Numbered from the stretch's first letter, positions 42,499-51,327 are shown. The stretch: 64,000 nt of DNA from Paenibacillus sp. (GCF_031177825.1 NZ_JAPSKE010000006.1:62001-126000), one strand, 5' to 3'. The notes: generated from the sequence alone by a model not told the origin. Numbers and translations are program-made.

Positions 42499-43686
42499 AT
42501 GGGCGGCTTGCAAATTACGAATGTGGAAACGATCCGGCTGTCGTATCGATACAGCGAGGAGGAGCGTTGGCAGTGCCCGGGGTGGACGACGCTGCAGCGC
42601 AACGCGACGTTGGTCCGCGTCTGGACGAATCAAGGAACATACGGTATCGGGGAGGTCAGCGAGGATTCCTGCATCCCGCAATCGGTCGGTTCGATCATCG
42701 ACGAACACTTCAAGTCGATGCTAATCGGGGAGGACCCGTTCCAGGTCGAGAAGCTATGGCGCAAGATGTTCGTCCGCTCCTTGCACTGGGGGCGCAAGGG
42801 CGGCGCGATCAAGATCATCAGCGGTCTCGAGATCGCGCTGTGGGACATCATCGGCAAGACGCTGAATCGCCCGGTGTACGATCTGCTCGGCGGGGTCGTC
42901 CGCGACCGGATCCGCGTCTACGCGAGCGCGGGCATGTCCAACGAGGAGAATGAGCTGATCGAAGAGATGCAGGGATATAAGGAGCAGGGCTATACGGCGC
43001 TGAAGATGCGGATCGGGTCGGATCCGCGAGGCGACGTGGAGAAGGTGCGACGCGTTCGCGACGCGCTTGGAGCGAAGATGGATCTGATGGCGGACGCGGG
43101 CATGAGCTACGTCGACGCGGCTTGGGATTTCAACACGGCGCTGCGCGTGGCCCGAGGCTTAGAGCCCGCCGGCTTGTTCTGGCTCGAGGAGCCGCTCATT
43201 AACGACGATATCGACGGCTACGCGCGCCTGGCCGCGGAGACCGACATTCCGATCGCGGCGGGGGAGAACGAGTACACGAAGTACGGCTTCAAGGATTTAA
43301 TTTCCAGACGGGCGGTCGACATCGTGCAGCCGGACGCGACGCGAAGCGGCGGCATTATGGAAGTGAAGAAGATCGCGGCGATCGCCGATGCGTTCCAGAT
43401 GCGAATGGCGCCCCATATTTTCACCTCCGGCGTGTCGCTCATGGCGAACCTGCACGTCATCGTCTCGTCGCCGAACGCGATCATCATGGAATATGACCGA
43501 ACGATCAACCCGCTGCGCGACGAACTCTTGGTAGAGCCGCTCGCCTACCGAGACGGAGTCGTCACCTACCCGAAGGGCATCCCGGGCCTCGGCGTGCAGC
43601 TTACGGATGAGCTTATCGAGAAATTCAAATTCATTCCCGGGGAAATTTTGCAAAAAGCGGAGTTTACTTGCGACCATGCGTATTGA
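42499..43686 (+). CDS. Enolase-superfamily (mandelate racemase/muconate lactonising) sugar-acid dehydratase
   Basis: A 395-residue barrel enzyme of the MR subgroup. The catalytic set is visible: K169-x-R171 in TALKMRIG (the more common second Lys is Arg), metal ligands D199 (MADAGMSY), E230 (WLEEPL) and E256 (GENEY), D279 in PDATRSGG, and the His306 base in APHIF. Such enzymes dehydrate sugar acids (fuconate, rhamnonate, galactonate) to 2-keto-3-deoxy acids. Beside a lactonase, a DUF718 mutarotase and an FAH hydrolase, an L-fuconate- or L-rhamnonate-type substrate is likely. Its end overlaps the lactonase start by 11 nt. Confidence 0.9.
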   Translation: MGGLQITNVETIRLSYRYSEEERWQCPGWTTLQRNATLVRVWTNQGTYGIGEVSEDSCIPQSVGSIIDEHFKSMLIGEDPFQVEKLWRKMFVRSLHWGRKGGAIKIISGLEIALWDIIGKTLNRPVYDLLGGVVRDRIRVYASAGMSNEENELIEEMQGYKEQGYTALKMRIGSDPRGDVEKVRRVRDALGAKMDLMADAGMSYVDAAWDFNTALRVARGLEPAGLFWLEEPLINDDIDGYARLAAETDIPIAAGENEYTKYGFKDLISRRAVDIVQPDATRSGGIMEVKKIAAIADAFQMRMAPHIFTSGVSLMANLHVIVSSPNAIIMEYDRTINPLRDELLVEPLAYRDGVVTYPKGIPGLGVQLTDELIEKFKFIPGEILQKAEFTCDHAY

Positions 43687-44497
43687 TGCGCACCAACACT
43701 TCTGGAACGTTGAGCGGCTCGATTATCCGATCCTGCGCGGCAGCGCGTTGTACCGCACGGTCGAGCCGGATGCGCTGGAGCCCCTGCTTGCCCCGTCGGG
43801 CATGGACGCCACGATTGCGGTTCAGGCGATGGACGACTGCGAAGAGACGGAATACTTGCTGGAGCTTGCTGACCGATGGACATGGATCGCGGGCGTCGTC
43901 GGTTGGGTCGATCTGGAGCGTCCGCTGGAAGCGGGCAGGCAGCTGGAGCGGTTCGCGAAGCATCCGAAATTCGTAGGCGTGCGTCACTTGATCATGACCG
44001 AGCCGGATCCCGATTGGCTTATAAGGCCGGCGGTTCTGGAAGGACTCCGCGTGCTATCCTCCTTCGGGAAAGCGTTCGACGTCGGCGCGGAGTTTCCGCG
44101 CCACCTCCGTCACGTTCCGGCGGCGGCCGAGGCGGCGCCCGAGCTGCGCTTCGTAATCGACCACCTGGCGAAGCCGCCGATCGGAACGGACGGGATGGTC
44201 GCCTGGGAGGCGGAGCTCGAACGGGCGGCGGCGTGTCCGAACGTATATGCGAAGCTGTCGGGACTGCCGGCGGACGGCCGTACGCAAGCCGCCGTCAATG
44301 CGGCGTTCCGGTGCTTCGGCGCCGATCGGCTCCTGTTCGGAAGCGATTGGCCGGTGTCCGCCCTTCACTCGTCCTACGAGCGCACTGTGGAGGCGATCCG
44401 GTGGGCGGCATCGGCGGCGGGATGCACGGCCGAGGGGGAGTTCGCGATCTTCGGCGGAACGGCGCGCGCGGTCTATCGGTTGGAGGGCCAGCCATGA
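43676..44497 (+). CDS. Amidohydrolase-family sugar lactonase (COG3618 type)
   Basis: A 273-residue TIM-barrel hydrolase. The N-terminal MRIDAHQHFWN is the signature of the L-fucono-1,5-lactonase/rhamnonolactonase group; later marks are FVIDHLAKPPI and LLFGSDWPV with the metal-binding Asp. It opens the lactone made by a sugar dehydrogenase to the free acid used by the dehydratase. The ATG at 43676 lies within the dehydratase gene, so expression is coupled. It overlaps the mutarotase gene by 4 nt. Confidence 0.9.
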   Translation: MRIDAHQHFWNVERLDYPILRGSALYRTVEPDALEPLLAPSGMDATIAVQAMDDCEETEYLLELADRWTWIAGVVGWVDLERPLEAGRQLERFAKHPKFVGVRHLIMTEPDPDWLIRPAVLEGLRVLSSFGKAFDVGAEFPRHLRHVPAAAEAAPELRFVIDHLAKPPIGTDGMVAWEAELERAAACPNVYAKLSGLPADGRTQAAVNAAFRCFGADRLLFGSDWPVSALHSSYERTVEAIRWAASAAGCTAEGEFAIFGGTARAVYRLEGQP

Positions 44498-44829
44498 GCG
44501 GACGGGGGAAGCGGATCGGCAGCATCGTTCGATTGCGGGACGGCTGCCTTGACCGGTACGTGCAGCTGCATGCCGAGGTATGGCCGGAGTTATTAGAGCT
44601 GTTCAGGCGGCATCATGTGCGCAATTTTACGATTTTCCATCGGGACGGTTACCTCTTTAGCTATAAGGAATACACCGGTCGCGATTATGAAGGGGATATG
44701 GCGGCGTTGATGCAGAAGCCTCTCATGCAGGAGTGGCTGCGGCTGACCGATGCGTGCCAGGAGCCCTGGCGACAAGCTTCGCCGGATGTGCTTTGGGCGG
44801 ATGGGGACGCCGTGTTTTATATGGAGTAA
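44494..44829 (+). CDS. L-rhamnose mutarotase-family protein (DUF718)
   Basis: A 111-residue dimeric alpha/beta-barrel protein that interconverts sugar anomers. The family pattern is present: DRYVQLHAEVWPELLELF with the catalytic His, then VRNFTIFHRDGYLF, and a C-terminal tryptophan-rich end (EPWRQASPDVLWADGD). RhaM-type proteins act on L-rhamnose, and relatives are found in L-fucose catabolic operons of the oxidative type. It provides the anomer needed by the dehydrogenase and therefore suggests a 6-deoxy-L-hexose substrate. Confidence 0.87.
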   Translation: MSGRGKRIGSIVRLRDGCLDRYVQLHAEVWPELLELFRRHHVRNFTIFHRDGYLFSYKEYTGRDYEGDMAALMQKPLMQEWLRLTDACQEPWRQASPDVLWADGDAVFYME

Positions 44830-44845
44830 GGATGAATACGGGGGT

Positions 44846-45739
44846 ATGGAACTTATGAAGATCTGTGTTTTTCAAAAAGGCGGAACGTACCGGCTCGGCG
44901 TGAAACGGGGGGACAGCCTCGTAGACGTCGCCGAAGCGCTGCGCGTCGCTCCGCGCAAAGGGATTTGCGCGGAGCCGATGGCTCTCATTCGGGCCGGCGC
45001 TGCCGGTGCGAGAGAATTGGAAGCTTATGTATCGAGTTTGCCGGACGGCGAAACCAGCTTCGTAGTAGACCCGGCGTCCGTCGAATGGGGCCCTTGCGTC
45101 CCCGAGCCCGCGAAGATCGTATGCGTCGGACTGAATTACCGCCGCCATGCGGACGAGTCTGGGCTGCCTTACCCGGAGACGCCGCTCTTGTTTAACAAAT
45201 TCAGCAATGCCCTGACGGCGCACGGACAGCGCATCCCGATTCCGAAGACGACGGAACAGCTCGATTACGAGGTAGAGCTCGGCATCGTGATCGGGCGCCG
45301 CGCTGCGGACGTATCCGAGGAGGATGCGTTGGATTACGTCTTCGGATACTGCCCGGCGAACGATGTGTCGGCGCGCGATTTGCAGATGCGCACCTCGCAA
45401 TGGATGCTGGGCAAGACGAGCGATCGATTTTGCCCGATAGGACCCTATCTCGTTACGGCGGACGAAGTCCGCGATCCGCAGCGCTTGACGCTGCAGACGT
45501 TCGTCAACGGGGAGCGACGTCAGCATTCTTCCACATCGGATATGATCTTTACGTGCCGCGAAATCGTTAGTTACATCTCCAAGTACATGACCCTCGAGCC
45601 TGGCGACTTGATATTAACGGGGACGCCGGAGGGGGTCGCGCTCGGTATGCCGAGCGACCGCCGCACGTACCTCAAGCCGGGCGATATCGTCACCGTCGAA
45701 ATCGAGGGGCTTGGCCAATTGACGAATACATTCTTGTAA
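44846..45739 (+). CDS. Fumarylacetoacetate hydrolase-family protein
   Basis: About 297 residues. The N-terminal ~65 residues form the small domain, and the FAH core begins at KIVCVGLNYRRHADESG. Metal ligands sit in DYEVELGIVIGRRA (Glu-x-Glu) and ANDVSARDLQ (Asp); the family ending DLILTGTPEGVALG is present. In oxidative deoxyhexose pathways this family cleaves 2,4-diketo-3-deoxy acids to pyruvate plus lactate. Both ATG 44846 and ATG 44855 are possible, with GGGGG in front. It is the last gene of the operon, followed by a strong terminator. Confidence 0.9.
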   Translation: MELMKICVFQKGGTYRLGVKRGDSLVDVAEALRVAPRKGICAEPMALIRAGAAGARELEAYVSSLPDGETSFVVDPASVEWGPCVPEPAKIVCVGLNYRRHADESGLPYPETPLLFNKFSNALTAHGQRIPIPKTTEQLDYEVELGIVIGRRAADVSEEDALDYVFGYCPANDVSARDLQMRTSQWMLGKTSDRFCPIGPYLVTADEVRDPQRLTLQTFVNGERRQHSSTSDMIFTCREIVSYISKYMTLEPGDLILTGTPEGVALGMPSDRRTYLKPGDIVTVEIEGLGQLTNTFL

Positions 45740-45745
45740 CCCGCT

Positions 45746-45780
45746 GAAGAAGCGCGCCGACCGGGGCGCGCTTCTTTCTT
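45746..45780 (+). terminator. Intrinsic terminator of the sugar-acid operon
   Basis: GAAGAAGCGCGCC pairs perfectly with GGCGCGCTTCTTTC, followed by a T-rich tail, 6 nt after the operon's last stop codon. Confidence 0.92.
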
Positions 45781-45897
45781 TCCAATCGGATCGTAACATT
45801 CTCCTAAAGTTCCTGAACGCTCTTCATTTCGACGCTCCGGCGGTTGCGATACAGTGAAAGTGGAAAGTCGATAATCGATCGCGGGGAGGAAAGAACG

Positions 45898-46080
45898 ATG
45901 AGAAGAAGACAGAGGTTGTTCGCGGCGGTGATAATGATGCTCACGATGAGCTTAGTCGCTTGCTCGGAAGACAGACGGACTTATTCATTTAAACTGTACG
46001 ACACCAACGTCAAAAGGATTGAAAGTAAAAAAGCCACAATGCGATGCAACATCGGGTTGTGGCTTCTTTCTGTCGGGTAG
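45898..46080 (+). pseudogene. Chimeric ORF: lipoprotein leader joined to a toxin-gene 3' end
   Basis: A 60-codon ORF behind a strong GGGGAGGAAAG site. The first 22 residues form a normal lipoprotein signal (RLFAAVIMMLTMSLVAC). From about 45,967 the DNA, not the protein frame, matches the 3' end of the RelE-type toxin gene: GAAGACAGACGGACTT against GAAGATAGACAGACTT at 14,341, then GACACCAACGTCAAA against GACATCAGCGTCAAA, through into the same terminator. The ORF then reads through the terminator stem. It may be expressed as a short lipopeptide but is best seen as recombination debris. Confidence 0.65.
46031..46070 (+). terminator. Terminator related to those of the toxin-antitoxin loci
   Basis: AAGCCACAA...CGAT (46031-46044) pairs with ATCG...TTGTGGCTT (46051-46064), followed by CTTTC. 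It shares the GCCACAATGCG core with the terminator at 19,363. Confidence 0.75.
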
Positions 46081-46135
46081 CGCTGTCTGCCCTCGTGGGT
46101 CGAGCGAAGTGAATCGGTGGATGCTCAAATAGGCT

Positions 46136-46717
46136 CTACAATGGCTTCAAATGCTCGACGAGAAAGAGACAATCCTCCAACTCTGCTTGCTCCCCCTCGA
46201 CTTGGTAAAATACACCATCATTTCTCCAATTAATGACTAGTCGATCGCCAGGGAATTCGGCCCAATATACTTCCACATCATGCATCGTAACATGTCCTTC
46301 AGCCGTGGTTTCCGCAGTTGTCGTTCGTACAACGTCTACCGAAGATTGAAGGAAAGAGATCGATCCCAATTCAACCGTTAGGTCCCCGGCGTCCTTATCT
46401 AGGATGATTTCCACCGAATGGGGATTGTCAAAAATCTCCTTGATTACATACCCCTCCGGTAGCAGGCCAGGGACCAAAAGCTGGAAAGAATGATTAGATA
46501 TATTGTCGAACGAGTGCAATTGAACCGTTTCCTTGTCCAAACCGAGACCATGCGCAACGGTATTTTCTTTCATCTCGACGTTGGGTTCCGGAATATGTTC
46601 AGCGACGCTTCCCACTTCCTGAACGAACGGTTCGCGAACGGACGGCTGTCCCCCTCCATGCGCTGCTTCACAAGCGGAAAGCAAGGACGAAATCAAAATG
46701 AATAATAGTACCTTCAT
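46136..46717 (-). CDS. Lipoprotein, DUF4367-like
   Basis: A 193-residue protein from ATG 46717 (GAGGTGA in front); the upstream ATG at 46768 would spoil the signal peptide. The lipobox is ISSLLSAC (Cys16). The mature part contains FQLLVPGLLPEGYVIKEIF and VYWAEFPGDRLVINW, reminiscent of DUF4367 domains found on the outside of Firmicute cells, often with anti-sigma proteins. No sigma or anti-sigma gene is nearby. The function is unknown; the outer-membrane-face location is inferred from the signal. Confidence 0.65.
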   Translation of the reverse strand: MKVLLFILISSLLSACEAAHGGGQPSVREPFVQEVGSVAEHIPEPNVEMKENTVAHGLGLDKETVQLHSFDNISNHSFQLLVPGLLPEGYVIKEIFDNPHSVEIILDKDAGDLTVELGSISFLQSSVDVVRTTTAETTAEGHVTMHDVEVYWAEFPGDRLVINWRNDGVFYQVEGEQAELEDCLFLVEHLKPL

Positions 46718-46780
46718 TACTTCATTCACCTCGATTTCTCGACGTTCGCTTTGGGTGGAATGTTTCAATGAATGAAAGAT

Positions 46781-48718
46781 TTAGTTTGAATGAAAAAGCC
46801 TCTTCACGGTGATAAACGCCTGCTGCTTCGTGTATTCGCCGTTCGGGCTGAACTCGTTGTTGCCGGTGCTGCCCATCATCGTTGCGCCATTCGTCCGATC
46901 CACGACGGAGGATACGAATGCGACGGCGTCTTGAGCCCAGTTCGCGATATCATCCTTGTCGGCATAATTCGCCCCTGTGCCGTTATTCCGTTGGATGCCG
47001 AGCAAGTCAGCCGCTCGGGACAGTAACACCGCCGCCTCTTGACGGGTAATAAGGCCATCGGGATCAAAGATGCCGTTCCCTTTGCCGCTGATCAATCCGA
47101 GCGCATAAGACGCCAGTATCGTTTCGTCTGTCGTATCCGTAAACGCATCAGCATCCATCGCCTTGCCTCTTTCGTCTAATAGTTCCTCAATGGATGCACC
47201 CGTCTTGACGGCGATCATATGGACGATCAGCTTGCTGAAATCGGCGCGCGTCATGTTGCTGGTATAATGATGCCGTAGATCCATTGGCACAAGATTCAGA
47301 GCAATCGCCTGATTTACTTCGCTCTTCGCCCATTCAGCCGGTTGATCAAGCGGATTCGAGATTAACCCCTTTTTCCCATCCTTTTCAACAACCGCCACGC
47401 CATTTTTAAAATCACGCACATAATCATATTGCAGGCTAACGATTTCTTTGCCGGTCTTATCGATAAATCCCCATTTCTCGTCTTTTTCTACCGCAGCCAG
47501 CCCTTCTGCAAATTGATTCGCGAAATCGTATCGAGGCGCTGCAATGACGGTTCCGTCGTTCATGTCTACAAATCCTCGCTTCGTGCCTTGTTGAACCATG
47601 GCCACCCCTTCCGAAGAAGGCCATACTTCATTATACTCGGGTTTCACGATGATTTTGCCCGTTTTACCGATGAGGCCGACTTGTTCGTCTTTCGTCACCC
47701 TTGCCACGCCATAATAAAAATCGAATGCTTGGTCGTATTGAAGGTCGACGACGATTTTGCCGGTTCGATCGATATATCCCCATTTCCCGTTTTTACTTAC
47801 TGCAGCCATGCCATCCCGGAAAGAGTTCCCATTGTTGTATTGAGGCTTGACGACTTCTTTGCCGGTTCGATCGATAAAACCAACCTTCCCGCCTTTGAAA
47901 ACCCAAGCCAATCCATCGCTAAAATCGCGCGCATACTCATATCGAGTCTTCAAAACGACTTTCCCCGTTTTGTCGATAAAGGAAGTGCTCCCGCCGTTTT
48001 TAACGGCAGCCAAACCTTCGTCGAAATAGTTCATCTCGGTGAATTGGGCTCCGACGACTTCGGCATATTGCGGCTTTACGACTTCTTTCCCGGCGCTGTC
48101 GACAAACCCCCACTTCCCATCCTTGTACACGGCGGCCATGCCTTCATTGAAATCGGAAATCCCTTCATACTGAGGCGCGACGATTTCTTTGCCGGTTTTA
48201 TCGATCAGCCCCCATTTCCCATTTCTCATCACTTTCGCTACCCCATTCTGGACGGAAGTGATTTCTTCATACTTAGGGGCAACGATTTCATTGCCGGTCT
48301 TATCGACAAAACCCCATTTTCCACCCTGTTCAACCCCGGCCAACCCTTCGCTGAAATCAAGAACTACGTCATATTCAGGTTTTACGATTTCTTTCCCCGT
48401 TCGATCGATAAATCCCATTTTTTCGTCTTTCTCTACCTTCGCCATTCCCTCGACAAACGATACCGCCCAATCGTATTGCGGCTCGACGACGAATTTGCCC
48501 GATCGATCGATAAAGCCGAATTTTGCGCCTTCAAGAACATACCAAAGCTTTAGGCGCCATTCTCCTCCTACCGCAACCATCGCTAGGCCTTCATTAAAGT
48601 TTCCCGCATCTGAAAACTGAGGTTCAATGTCATAGGTCGGATATTGTTCCGCTTGCGAAATAGCAGTGTAGCCAAACGTCATGAAAATACATAAACATAC
48701 GATCAGCACTTTCTTCAT
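46781..48718 (-). CDS. WG-repeat protein with C-terminal SLH domains
   Basis: A 645-residue secreted protein. The signal peptide is MKKVLIVCLCIFMTFGYTAI followed by SQA-EQ. A dozen or more WG (beta-leucine-rich-like) repeats span about 30-460, each with KxGFIDRTGKxVVxPQYD-type residues. Three SLH motifs follow at about 470-645 (TRADFSKLIVHM; SYALGLISGKGNGIFDPDG; AVAFVSSVVD...FSPNGEYTKQQAF), which would anchor it to the secondary cell-wall polymer. ATG 48718 has GAGGAG in front. Repeats at the DNA level produce a long antisense open frame that is not a gene. The ligand is unknown; surface recognition or adhesion is plausible. Confidence 0.88.
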   Translation of the reverse strand: MKKVLIVCLCIFMTFGYTAISQAEQYPTYDIEPQFSDAGNFNEGLAMVAVGGEWRLKLWYVLEGAKFGFIDRSGKFVVEPQYDWAVSFVEGMAKVEKDEKMGFIDRTGKEIVKPEYDVVLDFSEGLAGVEQGGKWGFVDKTGNEIVAPKYEEITSVQNGVAKVMRNGKWGLIDKTGKEIVAPQYEGISDFNEGMAAVYKDGKWGFVDSAGKEVVKPQYAEVVGAQFTEMNYFDEGLAAVKNGGSTSFIDKTGKVVLKTRYEYARDFSDGLAWVFKGGKVGFIDRTGKEVVKPQYNNGNSFRDGMAAVSKNGKWGYIDRTGKIVVDLQYDQAFDFYYGVARVTKDEQVGLIGKTGKIIVKPEYNEVWPSSEGVAMVQQGTKRGFVDMNDGTVIAAPRYDFANQFAEGLAAVEKDEKWGFIDKTGKEIVSLQYDYVRDFKNGVAVVEKDGKKGLISNPLDQPAEWAKSEVNQAIALNLVPMDLRHHYTSNMTRADFSKLIVHMIAVKTGASIEELLDERGKAMDADAFTDTTDETILASYALGLISGKGNGIFDPDGLITRQEAAVLLSRAADLLGIQRNNGTGANYADKDDIANWAQDAVAFVSSVVDRTNGATMMGSTGNNEFSPNGEYTKQQAFITVKRLFHSN

Positions 48719-48822
48719 GTAGACGCAACTCCTCGTCTTGGGTCGAATGGTATATGATGCTATTAGAAAAAAACCAGTTTTTAGTATAACACAAGAAAAC
48801 AACCCCTGAAGCGGAACATGCA

Positions 48823-49645
48823 AGGAAGGAAAATCCAGTTCTATAACGAAACTAGTGAATATATCATTTCAATGGGTCGGTTCCGATGTAGATTTCGATT
48901 CGGGAGGGCAGGGAATGAAAAATTCTTGGTTTCACCGAATGATCTGGTCTTACATCCCCATCTTCCTCATCATATGCTCCTTTATTTTCTTCATCTTCTT
49001 CAACATGCTGTCGGAACAACAGCGCAAGAACGCGATTTCGGCGAACCGGGTATCCACCTCGCAAATTCTGCAGACCGTCGACGTATCGTTGAAATCGATC
49101 GACACAACGGTCGTGAACGATCTGATGAACGAACCGATCTACGAGGAGTTTTTCTACCAAACCGGTCTGCACGACGTCGCGCTCCATTACCGGGTTTCGA
49201 AGCAATTGAAGCTGTTAACGCAGCAGCTGCCGATGGTCGAGTCCATCGATCTCGTGCGATTCGAAGACGAATTGATCTTTAACGGAAATTTGATCCATCC
49301 GATTCGCAAGTCGGAGGACCGCGAGTTTATCGGGGCGTTGAAAGAGGGAGTCCGGCTGACGAAGTGGACGGGCCTGCGGAAATACAAGCACTACCCGTTC
49401 CAAGACGACAAAGAGGTGCTCAGTCTCGTCTACCCGTACCCGCTCAACATCGGCGGCCAAGGGGGCTTCATCGTGAACGTGCGCGCTTCGGCGCTCGAAC
49501 GCATGCTGGAGGACATTACCGGTTCGACGAACGTCTTCGTGACGGTACGCGACGCGGAAGGGAATCGGCTGTTCGGCAGCGCGGACGACGGCGGGCAGCG
49601 CGGCCCCGTCATGTCGAAGATGACCTCCGGGTATACGGGCTGGAC
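48823..49645. repeat. Duplicated segment, copy B (intact parent)
   Basis: Counterpart of 31,303-32,121. The frame is intact here, and copy A carries the nonsense codon and the deletion, so this is the functional version. Confidence 0.9.
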
Positions 49646-51140
49646 GATCGACAGCGGATTGGTCGACGGGACGATCCTGCAGGCGACTTCCTTGTTGTCC
49701 GATGTCTGGATGGTCGTCGGGCTGTTCGTGTTCGGCTTAGGGATTGTGTCGATCGTGTACGTGACCCGGCGGAATTATCGACCGCTGAAGGAGTTAATCG
49801 CGAAGATCGACACGTATTTGCATAAGGAGACGGAATCGTTGGGCGATATGCGGAGCGACGAGTTCTTCGTGCTGCAGAGCACGATCGACCGTTATATCGC
49901 GAAGTCGGAGCATATCGAGAAACAAATCGAGGAGACGGCCGAGCTGAAGAAGAAGAGCTTCTTCGGCGAGCTCCTGAACGGGTGGCGGGACATCGATCCG
50001 GACCGGCTGCACCAAGAGCTGGAGAAGCACGGCCTGGACCCCGGCGGCGAGCGGCTTTCCGTCTTCGTCGCGGAGATCGACCGCTACGACGAGGTGTTTC
50101 AGAAGTATAAGGAACGCGATCGATATTTGTTTAAGTTTATTGTCCACAGCGTGACGAGGGAAATTATGGGGACGGATCCTTTCCGCGTGTGGGTAGAGTG
50201 GATTGCGGAAGATCGAATCGCAGGCATCGTATTCGCGGACCGGCCGGATGCCGACGTCAAGGAAGCCTTCGACCGGCTGTGTCGCTGGGTGGAGGGCAAT
50301 TTGAAGTTTACGGTAACGGCGGGGCTCGGACTCGAAAAGGCGGGTTGGGCGGAGGTGGCGCACTCGTACAAGGAAGCCGTCCAAGCGCTTCAATATAAAG
50401 CGGTGTTAGGCAGCGACCGGTGGATTGCGTATGCGGACGTCCTCGAGAGGCGAACGACGGATCGCGGGGATTCCTTGGAGGCCGTCGCGCTCATTCACGA
50501 TTTCGCCGAGTCCTATCGCTTGGACGACCCGGAGTGGGAGAACAAGCTAGCTCTCTTCTTCGCCGATGCCAGAAGCCGTCTGCGGACGAAGGACGACTTG
50601 CTGATCCTGGTCCATTACTTCATCTACTATTTGGATTTGCAAATTACGCAGCTGCCGAAGGAGTACGGCCAGCTGTGGAAGGGCAAGGCGCTGCCCGGCT
50701 TGTTGGACGCCGCGAAGCGGTTGGACACGTGGGCTCGAATGGAGGCCGATCTGACGGACATCCTGCACGATTTCCGGGCGCACACGCTCCGGTTGAGGGA
50801 AGAGAAAAGCCATTGCGCCTTGCTGAAGGAAATTCGAACCTACGTGGAGGAGCATTATGCCAATCCGGATTTATCCCTCGATTATTTAAGCGATCGATTC
50901 GAAATCAATTCCAAATATTTAAGTCACTTGTTTAAGGAACAATTCGGCGAAAATTTCATCGACTTCTTGACCCGCAAGCGAGTGGAGGAGGCCAAGCGGA
51001 TGCTGCTGGAGGCGTCGCATTCGATCCAGGAGGTCGGGGATAAGGTCGGGTACCCGAATGCGACGACGTTCCGAAGGGCGTTCAAGAAGGTCGTCGGCTT
51101 CTCCCCCGTGGATTTCCGAAGACATGGCGAACCGAGCTAG
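48915..51140 (+). CDS. Membrane-anchored AraC-family regulator with extracellular sensor
   Basis: A 741-residue protein from ATG 48915 (GGGAGG 7 nt upstream; earlier in-frame codons are not used). The first helix is IWSYIPIFLIICSFIFFIFF, then comes an extracellular Cache-like domain (residues ~35-270) and a second helix MVVGLFVFGLGIVSIVYV. A HAMP-like linker and a cytoplasmic region precede the C-terminal AraC HTH pair (LSLDYLSDRFEINSKYLSHL; HSIQEVGDKVGYPNATTFRR). It probably senses an extracellular sugar and controls the transporter genes directly downstream. The first third is duplicated at 31.3 kb. Confidence 0.9.
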   Translation: MKNSWFHRMIWSYIPIFLIICSFIFFIFFNMLSEQQRKNAISANRVSTSQILQTVDVSLKSIDTTVVNDLMNEPIYEEFFYQTGLHDVALHYRVSKQLKLLTQQLPMVESIDLVRFEDELIFNGNLIHPIRKSEDREFIGALKEGVRLTKWTGLRKYKHYPFQDDKEVLSLVYPYPLNIGGQGGFIVNVRASALERMLEDITGSTNVFVTVRDAEGNRLFGSADDGGQRGPVMSKMTSGYTGWTIDSGLVDGTILQATSLLSDVWMVVGLFVFGLGIVSIVYVTRRNYRPLKELIAKIDTYLHKETESLGDMRSDEFFVLQSTIDRYIAKSEHIEKQIEETAELKKKSFFGELLNGWRDIDPDRLHQELEKHGLDPGGERLSVFVAEIDRYDEVFQKYKERDRYLFKFIVHSVTREIMGTDPFRVWVEWIAEDRIAGIVFADRPDADVKEAFDRLCRWVEGNLKFTVTAGLGLEKAGWAEVAHSYKEAVQALQYKAVLGSDRWIAYADVLERRTTDRGDSLEAVALIHDFAESYRLDDPEWENKLALFFADARSRLRTKDDLLILVHYFIYYLDLQITQLPKEYGQLWKGKALPGLLDAAKRLDTWARMEADLTDILHDFRAHTLRLREEKSHCALLKEIRTYVEEHYANPDLSLDYLSDRFEINSKYLSHLFKEQFGENFIDFLTRKRVEEAKRMLLEASHSIQEVGDKVGYPNATTFRRAFKKVVGFSPVDFRRHGEPS

Positions 51141-51151
51141 GGCGTAACCGT

Positions 51152-51176
51152 CCGGAGGGAAACCTCCGGATTTTTG
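51152..51176 (+). terminator. Intrinsic terminator of the AraC-type regulator gene
   Basis: TCCGGAGG (51152-51159), GAAA loop, CCTCCGGA (51164-51171), followed by TTTTTG. The transporter genes therefore need their own promoter. Confidence 0.88.
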
Positions 51177-51327
51177 ATTGCTGACTGGAAAATGGATCGC
51201 TCTCGCCCGGAACTCCGCGTCCCGCAAGGCTTCTTCGAACGGAAGGAAAATCGCCCCGTGTCGGAATAGTGAGAGTTGGATTCCCCGCCGACTCGGCTTA
51301 CGATAAGACCGTCGAACAATCATCCGA

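Noticed and set aside
47429-48553. Long plus-strand open frame (374 codons) opposite the WG-repeat gene
   Set aside because: It is a shadow of the repeated minus-strand gene. Its residues simply mirror the repeat period, and there is no ribosome site.
46781-48718. CRISPR-like regular repeats
   Set aside because: The regularity is coding (WG repeats); units differ in sequence and there are no unique spacers between identical repeats.
31303-49645. Insertion sequence or composite transposon bounded by the 820-bp direct copies
   Set aside because: No transposase, terminal inverted repeats or target duplications were found; the copies are gene parts, so simple duplication fits better.
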